A DNA stretch of 64,000 bases from UBA9620 sp965220695 (GTDB lineage Bacteria; Acidobacteriota; Vicinamibacteria; Vicinamibacterales; UBA8438), in assembly GCA_965220695.1 (NCBI GenBank), contig OZ244838.1, forward strand, positions 3,658,001 through 3,722,000. The letters run 5' to 3'. Below the pieces are notes generated by a model, which saw nothing but the letters and a program-made list of their open reading frames with translations, had not been told where the DNA came from and searched no databases. Below are positions 42,457 to 50,726 of the stretch, piece after piece. Made by a program: the position numbers and the translations under genes. Every line of letters starts with the position of its first letter. The first letter of the stretch is position 1.

Positions 42457-45072
42457 CTACTCGACGCGCAGGGCGTCCGTCGGGTTGATTCGCGTCGCCC
42501 GGTGCGCCGGCAGCCAGCAGGCGACCAGCGCGGCGGCGACCAGCACGACCGGCGCCGCCATGAAGGTCAGCCGGTCGTTCGTGGTGATGCCGTAGAGAAA
42601 GCTGTCCAGCACCCGGCTCGACGCGGCGGCGGCGAGCAGGCCGGCGACGGCGCCCGCGGCGACGAGCAGGGCGCCCTGTCGGACGACGAGCGTGACGATG
42701 TCGCCGGATTTCGCGCCGAGCGCCATGCGGACCCCGATCTCGCGGCGGCGCTGCGACACCGTGTAGCTGAGCAGCCCGTAGATGCCGAAGGCGGCGAGGA
42801 ACAGCGCCAGCGCCGCGAAACACCCGACGAAGACGGCATAGAACCGTGGTTGGACGACCGCGGCCGACAGCCGCGCGTCCATCGTCTGCACGTCATCGAC
42901 CGTTGCGCGGGGGTGCGCCGCGGTCACCGCCTCACGCAGGAAGGGAAGCACCGCGAGCGGGTCGCCGGTGGTCCGCACGGCGATGAACCGCTGGAAGCCA
43001 AAAAGCGGCGATGCCGCGAGCTGGTATACAGATATGTAGGCCTCGGCGCCAGACTCGGCGACCGTGATGCCCTCGTACTGGATATCCGCCACGACACCGA
43101 CCACTTCCCACGGCTCGCTGCTCGCGCCGCCGCCGAACAGCAGCCGTTGCCCGACGGCCGGCTCGCCGCCGAAGATCTCGCGCGCGAATGTCTCGTTGAC
43201 CACGACGACGCCCGGGCTGCCGGCCCCGTCGAGACGGGTGAAAAGGCGTCCGCTGCGCAGACGCAGCCGCATGACGTCGAAGTAGCCCGGGCTCGCGATG
43301 CGCATCGCCGATCGGGGCGTCTCGCTCGGGTCGCTGGGCGGCGGGCGGCCGGCGACGCGCATCGTCGTGAACATCCCGCCGGTGGTCGCCAGCGGCAGGC
43401 TGGACGACAACCCGGCCGCCGCCACGTCCGGCAGGCGTTCCATGCCGTCCAGCTCCGCGATGAGCGCCTCGGCGAAGCGTTGGCCGGCCTCCCGGATCTC
43501 GGCCGTCGCTTCCGGGCTCATCACGTCCGTCCTCAAGATCAAGTCGGGGTTCCGGGCCCGGACGGTAATGACGTTGTCCGGGTCGTACCCGCGATCAACC
43601 GTCATGAGGCCCACGAAGCTGCGCAGGAGCAGCCCCGCGCCGACCAGCAGCACCACGGCCAGCGCCACCTGCGCCGTCGCCAGCGCCGCTCGTGTGCGGC
43701 CCGAGCGCAGCAGCCGGAAGCCGCCCGTGGCCTGCGCGCTCCCCTCGTTGAGGGTGCGCACCAGCTCGACCCGCGACCACTGGAAGGCGGGCACCGCGCC
43801 GAACGCCAGCCCGACGACGACCGACAGCCCGAGGGTGAACGCGAGCACCACGCCGTTGACCGTCACCTCGTCGAGCCGTGCGATATCGCCCGGGACCATC
43901 GCCGGCACGGCGCGGATCACCAGGGTGGCCGCCGCCAGCCCGAGCGCCCCGCCGGTCAGGCTCAGCACCACGCTCTCGGTCAGGAGCTGTCTCACGATGC
44001 GGCCCCGCCCCGCGCCCAGCGCCGCGCAGACCGCCAGCGCCCGCTGGCGCGTGACGCCGCGCGCCAGCAGCAGGCCCGCCACGTTGCTGCCGGCGATCAG
44101 CAGCACGAGCGCCGTCGCCACGGTCAGCGCCAGGAGCGCCGGACGATAGCCGCCGACCATCTCCTCGCGCAGCGACATCACCTGCGCATCGACCTCGGGG
44201 GTGTCGCCGGCGGCGCGCCCGCCGCCGGCGCCCCCACCCGCGGCGCGTCCACCCGCGGCGCGTCCACCCCTGGCTGCACGCATGGCGCCCAACAAGGCGG
44301 CGGACATGGGCGAGGAATCGGCGTTGCGTTGCAGGATGGTGCGGACCTCGGTGGCGGCCTGTTCCTCCGACACGCCCGGACGAAGGCGTCCAAGCGCGGT
44401 CACCGTGACCATGGTGACCGCCTGCCTCCCCGGGTTGCCCGGCTGCGGCCGGTAGAAGGCCGGTATCACGTAGGGTGTCCAGACCTCGGCGTCGGGAGTG
44501 GGAAAGTAGAAGCCCTCGGCCAGTACGCCGACCACGGTGAACGGCCGCTCGTTGAACGTCAGGACACGCCCGAGGATGTCCGGATCGGACCCGAATCGGG
44601 TGGTCCAGGCGCGATGACTCAGCAGCGTGACCTGGTTGGCGCCCGCGCGGGCTTCCTCTTCGACGAAGAGCCGCCCGAGCTGCGGCGCCGCCCGCAGCAG
44701 CGGGAACAGCGACGGCGAGACCGCGGCGCCGGAGAGGGCTACGACGCCGTCCGGACTCGACCAGTTGAACGATCGGGGCCGGTAGGCGGCGAGCTGCTCG
44801 AACGACTCCGCCTCGTCCTGCAGCAGGAGCATCGAGCGGTTGGTCAGGAACACGTTCGACCGCGCCTGTCCCGCACGCGCCTCACCGATACGCACGATGG
44901 CGCCGGCGTCCGGGTAGGGCAGCGGCCGCAGCAGCAGGCCGTAGACGATGCTGAACATCGCCGTGTTGGCGCCGATGCCGAGCGCGAGGGTCGCAACCGC
45001 CGTCAGCGTGAAGCCGCGCTGCCTGACGAGCGCGCGCACGGCGTATCGAAGGTCTCGCAGCAGTGTGTCCAT
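42457..45072 (-). CDS. ADOP-type ABC transporter permease (MacB/FtsX family)
   Basis: This 871-residue permease starts MDTLLRDLRYAVRALVRQ and ends ATRINPTDALRVE. It shares the MacB_PCD plus duplicated FtsX architecture with the two permeases at 3-8 kb. A Gly/Arg/Ala-rich insertion (ARGGRAAGGRAAGGGAGG) sits near residue 250 of the periplasmic domain and is encoded by a short tandem repeat; it is four residues longer than in the 50.7-kb twin. A GAGGGAG ribosome-binding site precedes the ATG. No ATPase gene adjacent. Confidence 0.9.
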   Translation of the reverse strand: MDTLLRDLRYAVRALVRQRGFTLTAVATLALGIGANTAMFSIVYGLLLRPLPYPDAGAIVRIGEARAGQARSNVFLTNRSMLLLQDEAESFEQLAAYRPRSFNWSSPDGVVALSGAAVSPSLFPLLRAAPQLGRLFVEEEARAGANQVTLLSHRAWTTRFGSDPDILGRVLTFNERPFTVVGVLAEGFYFPTPDAEVWTPYVIPAFYRPQPGNPGRQAVTMVTVTALGRLRPGVSEEQAATEVRTILQRNADSSPMSAALLGAMRAARGGRAAGGRAAGGGAGGGRAAGDTPEVDAQVMSLREEMVGGYRPALLALTVATALVLLIAGSNVAGLLLARGVTRQRALAVCAALGAGRGRIVRQLLTESVVLSLTGGALGLAAATLVIRAVPAMVPGDIARLDEVTVNGVVLAFTLGLSVVVGLAFGAVPAFQWSRVELVRTLNEGSAQATGGFRLLRSGRTRAALATAQVALAVVLLVGAGLLLRSFVGLMTVDRGYDPDNVITVRARNPDLILRTDVMSPEATAEIREAGQRFAEALIAELDGMERLPDVAAAGLSSSLPLATTGGMFTTMRVAGRPPPSDPSETPRSAMRIASPGYFDVMRLRLRSGRLFTRLDGAGSPGVVVVNETFAREIFGGEPAVGQRLLFGGGASSEPWEVVGVVADIQYEGITVAESGAEAYISVYQLAASPLFGFQRFIAVRTTGDPLAVLPFLREAVTAAHPRATVDDVQTMDARLSAAVVQPRFYAVFVGCFAALALFLAAFGIYGLLSYTVSQRRREIGVRMALGAKSGDIVTLVVRQGALLVAAGAVAGLLAAAASSRVLDSFLYGITTNDRLTFMAAPVVLVAAALVACWLPAHRATRINPTDALRVE

Positions 45073-45154
45073 GACGTCGTGCTCCCTCTCGTCAACTCCG
45101 GAGTTCGGTGGATTAGCAGCCCGTGGTAAAAGCCCTGCTGCATTCAATCCCCGC

Positions 45155-45405
45155 AGAATTCTGCTCTTTCCCGCGGAATTCTGCTATTTCACGCTTGAAC
45201 CCGCCGATCCGCGCGGACATCTGCGGATCGACGTTGCATCCCGCTGAGCCCTGCTGAATTCTGAGCTCCCCCGCTGAATTCAGCCTTCCCTGCTGAATTC
45301 TGAGCTCCCCCGCTGAATTCAGCCTTCCCTGCTGAATTCAGCCTTCCATGCTGAATTCTGCGGTTTCACGCTGAATTCTGCTGTTCCCCGCTGAATTCAG
45401 CTGCT
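45155..45405. repeat. Array of GAATTC-centred 10-bp palindromes
   Basis: Ten GAATTC hexamers occur in about 250 bases, most within perfect 10-mers CAGAATTCTG or CTGAATTCAG, separated mainly by CT/CC-rich spacers of about 8-16 bases. This density is extreme for a genome with such high GC. The units are inside element B, with three more in element A. Confidence 0.75.
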
Positions 45406-45424
45406 CTTCGTTGGTCCGGCTGAC

Positions 45425-45526
45425 GAACCGGGCAACCACAAGGGTTGCCCCTACAGGTGAACCGGGCAACCACAAGGGTTGCCCCTACAGATGAACCGGG
45501 CAACCACAAGGGTTGCCCCTACAGCG
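45425..45526. repeat. 34-bp hairpin repeat, three tandem units
   Basis: Units starting at 45425, 45459 and 45493 each contain GGGCAACCACAAGGGTTGCC, whose arms GGCAACC and GGTTGCC pair around ACAAG-like loops. The periodicity is exactly 34 bases. Further units occur at 9508, 46050, 46084 and, inverted, 59445. Confidence 0.8.
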
Positions 45527-45706
45527 GGCGCATCGCCGATCTCGGTGCAACGCAGGGTTCTACCATGGGCTGTTAGACGCCCTGAATCAATCGATGGTCG
45601 TGGTCAACTCGCACGGCGCTGCACGTGCGGGGCACCAGCGTCAACTCGGGGGTCATGATAACCGCGCCGTCATGACCGGACGGTGCTGCAACGCGCATCC
45701 GTCGAC

Positions 45707-45835
45707 CTACGCCGCGTCTTTCGCCAACACCTCCCGTCCGAACCGCTCGATGGTCTCCAGGGTCTCGCGCACGTCGTCCCAGGTCGTGGTGTGGTTGAGG
45801 ATGCAGAGCCGCAGCGAGTCGTCCGAGACTGCCTG
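45707..45835 (-). pseudogene. C-terminal remnant of a group II PLP decarboxylase-like protein
   Basis: The minus strand reads SDDSLRLCILNHTTTWDDV followed by RETLETIERFGREVLAKDAA and stop, like the end of aromatic-amino-acid or glutamate-type pyridoxal-dependent decarboxylases. The upstream catalytic domain is missing; the frame continues into unrelated codons. A second, shorter copy lies at 53630-53700. Only the last 40 residues survive. Confidence 0.55.
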
Positions 45836-46049
45836 GCGCTCCGGTGGTTGTCCCATCGCATCGTTCCTCGCTGTCGTGGTACGCGCCGAGACGAGATCCA
45901 TCCGCGGCGGCGAGCGGCGCATTCCTGCCGCCACGGCCCTCGCTACCTTAATATGGGGGACGTGTCAGGCGCCAGTGCCTGCGCGTCCTCTCCTGCCGCC
46001 GCCTTTGATACGGAACCCCGCTCTCGGCTTGAATACCCGTCGGCAAGAT

Positions 46050-46167
46050 GAACCGGGCAACCACAAGGGTTGCCCCTACAGGTGAACCGGGCAACCACAA
46101 GGGTTGCCCCTACAGCAGGCGCATCGCCGATCTCGGTGCAACGCGGGGCTCTACCACGGGCTGCTAG
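46050..46167 (+). repeat. TAGCAGCCC element, copy C (right half)
   Basis: Two 34-bp hairpin units (46050, 46084) lead into AGGCGCATCGCCGATCTCGG and the right end CTACCACGGGCTGCTAG at 46151-46167. No left end is visible before 46050. The terminal CTA (46164-46166) is the reverse-complement TAG stop of the coiled-coil gene on the minus strand. Confidence 0.7.
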
Positions 46168-46526
46168 TGGTCTTGCCGCGAGAGGTTCGCCAAGGCGGTG
46201 GCGAGCAACTGGATGTCGTCCCGCAGGCTCTCGGTGACGACGTCGAAGTGGGTTCGCATGCGCCGCTCCGCCTTGTCGAGCGCGGCCTGGAACTGCGTTA
46301 CGGTGTCCCGCAGTTCCGCCTTGGTGGCCAGCGGCTCGATGGCGGCTTGCAGCTCCGCCTTGGTGGCCAGCGGCTCGATGGCGGCTTGCAGTTCCGCCTT
46401 GGTGGCCAGCGGCTCGATGGCGGCTTGCAGGTCAGCCTTCGTCGCCAGGGTTGGCAGAATCTGCTCGATCCGCTCCACCCGGCGATCGACGTTACTGAGA
46501 ACCTGTTCCATCTGTTCGGGGATCAT
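46164..46526 (-). CDS. Small coiled-coil protein with 13-residue repeats
   Basis: The 120-residue protein starts at ATG 46526 (AAGGTGG just upstream; an earlier TTG at 46565 is possible). It contains tandem copies of LATKAELQAAIEP, encoded by 39-bp DNA repeats at 46321-46437. The rest is heptad-rich (MEQVLSNVDRRVERIEQIL and LDKAERRMRTHFDVVTESLR). It probably forms a rod or trimer; similar proteins are phage- or envelope-associated. Its TAG stop is provided by the end of repeat element C. Confidence 0.7.
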   Translation of the reverse strand: MIPEQMEQVLSNVDRRVERIEQILPTLATKADLQAAIEPLATKAELQAAIEPLATKAELQAAIEPLATKAELRDTVTQFQAALDKAERRMRTHFDVVTESLRDDIQLLATALANLSRQDH

Positions 46527-46565
46527 CGCCACCTTCGTCTCGGGACGACGGTGCTGACCGGACAA

Positions 46566-47033
46566 CAGCCCCTGCTACCACCGCCACCATACTACTCCTG
46601 GAAAGCAAGAGCGGTGCCGAACGCGCCAATCGCCGGTTCGGCAGTCCGTGGCGAATCCGCGCGCCGCACGGCGAACCTGGCGTGGCAATTCCGCGCCCGG
46701 CCGGCACAAGGCGCGACAAGAGAGCAATGCGGGTATCCGGGAGCCGGGAATGGGATGCAAGACCGCCGGACGGGCTGTGCCGCCCGAACCCGGTCAGCGC
46801 GCGGCGCGGCCGACGTAGCCCTGGAACGTCCGTTCCACGAAGTCGTCCACACCCGGGACGAACAGGATGGCAGCCGCCGCCTCGCGTTCGGCGGTCCCCG
46901 TCGCCGCGGCCGCACAGACGTTCGCCACGAGGCCATGGTGGCGCAGCCTCGAACCCTGCACACTCGAATCGAGAATCGGGTAGAATGCGCCCGCTGCCAC
47001 AGGACGGCGATCTGGCTGGCGGCAGGATTTCCG
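46566..47033. other. Intergenic region upstream of the fumarate reductase operon
   Basis: No complete gene was found in these 468 bases. On the minus strand a frame ending at 46794 reads HHGLVANVCAAAATGTAE and ...FQGYVGRAAR, which may be the end of a lost protein but is unrecognised. TAGAAT at 46981-46986 could be a -10 box for frdA, without a convincing -35 hexamer. Confidence 0.35.
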
Positions 47034-48746
47034 ATGGAGGTAAAGCGCCACGATATCGTACTGGTCGGCGGGGGAGCGGCCGGTCTGCGCGCGGCGATCG
47101 CCGTGGCAGAGAGCGCTCCGGAACTCTCCGTCGCGGTGGTCTCGAAGCTCTACCCCATGCGCAGCCACACGGTGTCCGCCGAGGGCGGTGCCGCGGGCGC
47201 GGTGGGGCCGGACGACAGCCTCGAGCTCCACGCCTACGACACGCTGAAGGGCAGTGACTTCCTCGCGGATCAGGACACGGTCGAGACCTTCGTAGAGGCG
47301 GCTCCGCGGGAGCTCGTCCAGCTCGAGCACTGGGGCTGCCCCTGGAGCCGCTCACCGGACGGTCGGATCGCCGTGCGCGCCTTCGGCGGCATGAGTGTGA
47401 AGCGCACCTGGTTCGCGTCCGACAAGACCGGCTTCCACATGCTGCATGCGCTCTTTCAGCACTCCATGCGCTACGATCCGATCGTCCGCTACGACGAGTA
47501 CTTCGCGACGCGACTCCTCGTGGACGGCGGGCGCATCGGCGGCGTTGCCGCGTTCGACATCCGCAGCGGAGAGATGCACGCGGTGCTCGGCCGGGCCATC
47601 ATCCTCTGTACCGGCGGCGCGGGCAAGATCTTCCCCTTCACGACGAACGCCGCGGTGAAGACGGGCGACGGCATGGCGCTCGCCTATCGTGCGGGCGTCG
47701 GGCTGAAGGACATGGAGTTCGTGCAGTACCACCCGACCGGTCTGCCCGGCACGGGCATCCTGATGACCGAGGCGTCGCGCGGAGAGGGCGGCTATCTGCG
47801 GAACGCCGCCGGCGAGCGCTTCCTGGTCGAGTACGACTACGGCGTGGGCAAGCGGGCCGAGCTCGGTCCCCGCGACATGGTGTCGCGCGCCATCCTGAAG
47901 GAGTTCGAGGCGGGGCGCGGCTTCAAGGGCCGCTACGGCGAGTACGTGCACCTCGACCTGCGCCACCTCGGCGAGGCCACGATCGACAAGAAGCTCCCCT
48001 TCGTGCGCGAGCTGGCGCGGAGCTACGTCGGACTCGATCCCGTCCGGGAGCCGATTCCCGTGCGGCCGGTCGTTCACTACATGATGGGCGGCGTCGACAC
48101 CGACGTGAACGGCGCCACCGAGATCTCCGGCCTGTACGCGGCTGGGGAGTGCGCTGCCGTCTCGATCAACGGTGCGAACCGGCTCGGCTCCAACTCGCTG
48201 ACCGAGTGCCTGGTGTTCGGCCAGCGTTCCGGGCAGGCGGCGGTAGAGTTCGCCGGCGGGGTTGAGACGCTCGCCGAGCCGGCGTTGCTGGAGCAGGCGC
48301 GCGCGGAAGAGGGACGCATGGACGCGCTGCGTACGAAGGCGGGCGGGGAGAAGATCGCGCAGCTCCGGCGTGAGCTGAACCTGACGATGGAATCGGGTTG
48401 CGGGGTGTTCCGAGAGGAGGACTCGATGCGCGCGACCCTCGACGCCGTGACCCAGCTCAAGGGCCGGTACGCGGACCTCGGCCTGCAGGACGGGAGCAAG
48501 GTGTTCAACACGGAGCTCGTGCAGGCGCTCGAGCTCGGCAACATGATCGACGTGGCCGAGACCGTGGCGATCGCCGCGACCCAGCGCAAGGAGTCCCGCG
48601 GCGCACACACGCGAACGGACTACCCGACCCGAAACGACGCGGAGCTGCTGAAGCACAGCGTCGTCAGGTTCTCTCCGAGCGGACCGACGCTCGATTACAA
48701 ACCCGTAACGCTGACGCGCTGGGAGCCCGAGGAGCGCAAGTACTGA
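47034..48746 (+). CDS. frdA: Fumarate reductase flavoprotein subunit
   Basis: The 570-residue protein resembles the E. coli-type QFR flavoprotein: FAD-binding IVLVGGGAAGLRAAIAVAES, KLYPMRSHTVSAEGGAAGAV with the FAD-linking His, GGMSVKRTWFASDKTGFHML, active-site HPTGLPGTGILMTEASRGEGG, and HYMMGGVDTDVNGATEISGL. It catalyses fumarate-succinate interconversion, bound to the inner membrane facing the cytoplasm. It overlaps frdB by one base (TGATG). A GGAGG-like sequence lies inside the start region rather than upstream, so initiation may be weak. Confidence 0.93.
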   Translation: MEVKRHDIVLVGGGAAGLRAAIAVAESAPELSVAVVSKLYPMRSHTVSAEGGAAGAVGPDDSLELHAYDTLKGSDFLADQDTVETFVEAAPRELVQLEHWGCPWSRSPDGRIAVRAFGGMSVKRTWFASDKTGFHMLHALFQHSMRYDPIVRYDEYFATRLLVDGGRIGGVAAFDIRSGEMHAVLGRAIILCTGGAGKIFPFTTNAAVKTGDGMALAYRAGVGLKDMEFVQYHPTGLPGTGILMTEASRGEGGYLRNAAGERFLVEYDYGVGKRAELGPRDMVSRAILKEFEAGRGFKGRYGEYVHLDLRHLGEATIDKKLPFVRELARSYVGLDPVREPIPVRPVVHYMMGGVDTDVNGATEISGLYAAGECAAVSINGANRLGSNSLTECLVFGQRSGQAAVEFAGGVETLAEPALLEQARAEEGRMDALRTKAGGEKIAQLRRELNLTMESGCGVFREEDSMRATLDAVTQLKGRYADLGLQDGSKVFNTELVQALELGNMIDVAETVAIAATQRKESRGAHTRTDYPTRNDAELLKHSVVRFSPSGPTLDYKPVTLTRWEPEERKY

Positions 48747-49492
48747 TGGCCGATGTGACCTCGCTCGTATTCCGGGTCCGGAGATACCATCCCGAGAGGG
48801 ACGACGGACCCTTCTGGCAGGAGTACGACGTTCCGTGTCAGCCCGACTGGGTCGTACTCGACGCGCTCAACTACATCAAGGACGAGATCGATCCATCGCT
48901 CTCGCACCGCTGGTCCTGTCGGATGGGCGTGTGCGGAAGCTGCAGCATGCTCGTGAACGGGCGGCCCTTGCTGACGTGCGCGGCATTCGTGCGGGACTAC
49001 AGCGGCTCAGTTAGCGTCGAGCCGCTCTCGAACTTCCCCGTGGTGCGTGACCTGGTCGTCGAGCTCGACAGCTTCATGGACAAGCTCAAGAGCGTCAAGC
49101 CGTGGATCATCCGCAAGGCGGAGAAGGATCTCGACCTTGGCGAGCACCTGCAGACGCCGGAGCAGCTCGAGGAGTTCAAGAAGTTCAGCATGTGCATCAA
49201 CTGCGCGCTCTGTTACGCGGCCTGCCCCGTGCTCGCACACGAGCCCGAGTTCGTGGGGCCGGCCGCAGTCGCGCTGGGCTACCGCTACAACCGCGACTCG
49301 CGCGACGAGGGCGAGGCCGAGCGCTGGGAGGGCATGCACGGCGGTGAGCGCGGGGTCTGGTCGTGCTCCTACGCGAACGAGTGCTCGGAGGTCTGTCCCA
49401 AGAACGTGGACCCGGCCATGGCCATCCAGCAGACGAAGCTCACGGCCGCGTTGCAGTGGACGAAGCTCCTCCCCAAGCGAGGCGCCCGATGA
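48746..49492 (+). CDS. frdB: Fumarate reductase iron-sulfur subunit
   Basis: The 248-residue protein has the plant-ferredoxin-type [2Fe-2S] cluster motif CRMGVCGSCSMLVNGRPLLTC-like (Cys at about residues 55-75), then CINCALCYAACPVL and CSYANECSEVCPKNVDP for the [4Fe-4S] and [3Fe-4S] clusters. It relays electrons between the flavin and the membrane quinone site. Overlaps frdA by one base and frdC by four (ATGA), so all four subunits are translationally coupled. Confidence 0.93.
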   Translation: MADVTSLVFRVRRYHPERDDGPFWQEYDVPCQPDWVVLDALNYIKDEIDPSLSHRWSCRMGVCGSCSMLVNGRPLLTCAAFVRDYSGSVSVEPLSNFPVVRDLVVELDSFMDKLKSVKPWIIRKAEKDLDLGEHLQTPEQLEEFKKFSMCINCALCYAACPVLAHEPEFVGPAAVALGYRYNRDSRDEGEAERWEGMHGGERGVWSCSYANECSEVCPKNVDPAMAIQQTKLTAALQWTKLLPKRGAR

Positions 49493-49914
49493 GCGCCGCT
49501 GGTCCGACTCCGACGCTCCCCGCGCGTGCGCCGGACGGCTACCCGTTCCGCTTCTCGAACTACCGGAACTACGTGCTGTTCGCCGCGACGAGCCTGTTCA
49601 TGGCCGTGGCGTGCATCATCCTGCTGGTTGGCGTGAACGCGCTGGCGAACGGCGAGGAGGCCTGGAACGCGTATCTCGCCGGTCTCGGATCACCGGTCAT
49701 GCTGTTCGTGAGCAGCGTGGTGCTGATCTTCACGCTCTACTTCGCTCTTCGATTCGGCTGGGTCGGTCGCAAGATCCCCGCCGGTGGAAAGATCGGCCGC
49801 ATCCCGCTGGCGCCCGCGGCCATCCCGATGCCGCTCCTCGGCCTCGCGCCGCTCGGCGGCTTCGTGGCGCTGTGGCTCGTGGTGTTGCTTGTTCTGGGAG
49901 GGGCCATCGGATGA
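49489..49914 (+). CDS. frdC: Fumarate reductase membrane anchor C
   Basis: The 141-residue protein has a soluble N-terminal stretch (to about residue 25, YPFRFSNYRNYVL) and three hydrophobic helices: LFAATSLFMAVACIILLVG, VMLFVSSVVLIFTLYFALRF, and PLGGFVALWLVVLLVLGG. Position after frdB and before frdD plus topology identify it; the sequence itself is poorly conserved in the family. It helps form the quinone site. Confidence 0.85.
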   Translation: MSAAGPTPTLPARAPDGYPFRFSNYRNYVLFAATSLFMAVACIILLVGVNALANGEEAWNAYLAGLGSPVMLFVSSVVLIFTLYFALRFGWVGRKIPAGGKIGRIPLAPAAIPMPLLGLAPLGGFVALWLVVLLVLGGAIG

Positions 49915-50258
49915 ACTTCATTCACAAGCTCGAACCCCTGTGGTGGATGCTGTTCGGCGGGGGTGGCTTCGCCGCGTCCTTCTTCCTGCCGGGCCTGCTG
50001 ATCGGCGTCTGCCTGTTCGCGCCGCTCGGCCTGTTCGAGTCGGGACTCCGCTACGAACGCGCCTACGCTCTGGCCTCCAGCGGCGTCGGCCGGATCTTCC
50101 TCGGCGGCGTCATCTCGCTCACCCTGTGGCACTGTGCCCACCACCTCCGCCACCTGGGCCTCGACATGGGCCTGGGCGCCGCGGTCCCGGCGATCACCGC
50201 CTACAGCCTCGCCCTCGTCGGCACCATCATCACGATCGCCCTCGTCACGGCTCTCTAG
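49911..50258 (+). CDS. frdD: Fumarate reductase membrane anchor D
   Basis: The 115-residue protein has three transmembrane helices (WWMLFGGGGFAASFFLPGLL, then RIFLGGVISLTLWHCAHHLR, then AITAYSLALVGTIITIALV) and a His-rich loop HCAHHLRHLG. Its start overlaps frdC by four bases. Its TAG stop at 50256-50258 is the first three bases of repeat element D, so the last residues (VTAL) may have been reset by that insertion. Confidence 0.85.
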   Translation: MNFIHKLEPLWWMLFGGGGFAASFFLPGLLIGVCLFAPLGLFESGLRYERAYALASSGVGRIFLGGVISLTLWHCAHHLRHLGLDMGLGAAVPAITAYSLALVGTIITIALVTAL

Positions 50259-50499
50259 CAGCCCGTGGTAAAAGCCCCGCTGCATTCGACTGGCGCTGCG
50301 GTCGCAAATTTCCCAATTTGCTCCCTGTCCCGTCTGGCGGCGCTACGGCCGGCGGATCGGCATGGTGGTCTGCCGATCCGCTTAGCTCCTCGGTCACAAA
50401 TACCCCAATTTGCTCCCTCGTCGCGCCTTGCGCTGGCCGGACGCGGCATTGTTACGACCAGATCTCGGTGCAACGCGGGGTTCTACCACGGGCTGCTAG
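50256..50499 (+). repeat. TAGCAGCCC inverted-end element, copy D
   Basis: Ends TAGCAGCCCGTGGTAAAAGC (50256) and TTCTACCACGGGCTGCTAG (50481-50499) are near-perfect inverse copies. The interior differs from other copies: CCAATTTGCTCCCT occurs twice, and GCGGATCGGCA (50352-50362) pairs perfectly with TGCCGATCCGC (50371-50381) in an 11-bp stem with an 8-base loop. Located exactly at the frdD stop. Confidence 0.8.
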
Positions 50500-50693
50500 T
50501 CCGCGTCCAGCGTCGAGAACGAGTCAAGATCAAGGACCGTCCGCAAGTTGAGGTCCGACTCGCCTCGCGCGAGGGCCCGCTTGACTTGGCGACGGTCGGG
50601 GGCGCCTTGGAGGATCCGATTGAACGGCTTGCGATCCAACGCACCTGGATCGCCAAGACGGTTCACGGACACCGTCTCAAGCCACGTCTTCAT
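50496..50693 (-). CDS. Hypothetical 65-residue protein ending in a repeat element
   Basis: The frame begins MKTWLETVSVNRLGDPGALD and continues with a basic segment (RKPFNRILQGAPDRRQVKRA) and an acidic tail LDLDSFSTLDAD. The length and composition suggest a real small soluble protein, or the N-terminal part of a longer one cut by the insertion. Its TAG stop is inside the right end of element D (50496-50498). No family recognised. Confidence 0.45.
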   Translation of the reverse strand: MKTWLETVSVNRLGDPGALDRKPFNRILQGAPDRRQVKRALARGESDLNLRTVLDLDSFSTLDAD

Positions 50694-50726
50694 CAGAGGT
50701 CGCCGCCCATCGCATGCTTCGGCCGT

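Larger units (their letters stand above)
45114..45576 (+). repeat. TAGCAGCCC inverted-end element, copy B (largest)
   Basis: Left end TAGCAGCCCGTGGTAAAAGC at 45114 and right end ...ACCATGGGCTGTTAG at 45562-45576 bound 463 bases. The interior is a dense array of GAATTC palindromes (about 45155-45405) followed by three 34-bp hairpin units and the conserved GCGGGCGCATCGCCGATC tail. It lies upstream of the permease gene at 42457 and may affect its transcription. Confidence 0.78.
42437..45780. repeat. Large direct repeat, copy 1 (permease gene plus flank)
   Basis: From CCATCGCATGCTTCGGCC at about 42437 through the permease gene, its promoter and the left end of element B, then past the element to a decarboxylase fragment ending about 45780, the sequence is repeated at 50704-53700. 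The permease genes are nearly identical. The repeats are in direct orientation and bracket the frdABCD operon, so homologous recombination between them could delete or amplify it. Confidence 0.75.

Noticed and set aside
42268..45129. Long plus-strand frames opposite the permease genes (also at 51297-53717 and 21025-24564)
   Set aside because: They are mirror frames of conserved genes, rich in Arg, His and Gln without motifs, and they shift identically with the gene copies.
45155..45526. CRISPR array
   Set aside because: The repeats are palindromic and tandem without unique spacers of constant length, and no cas genes are present.
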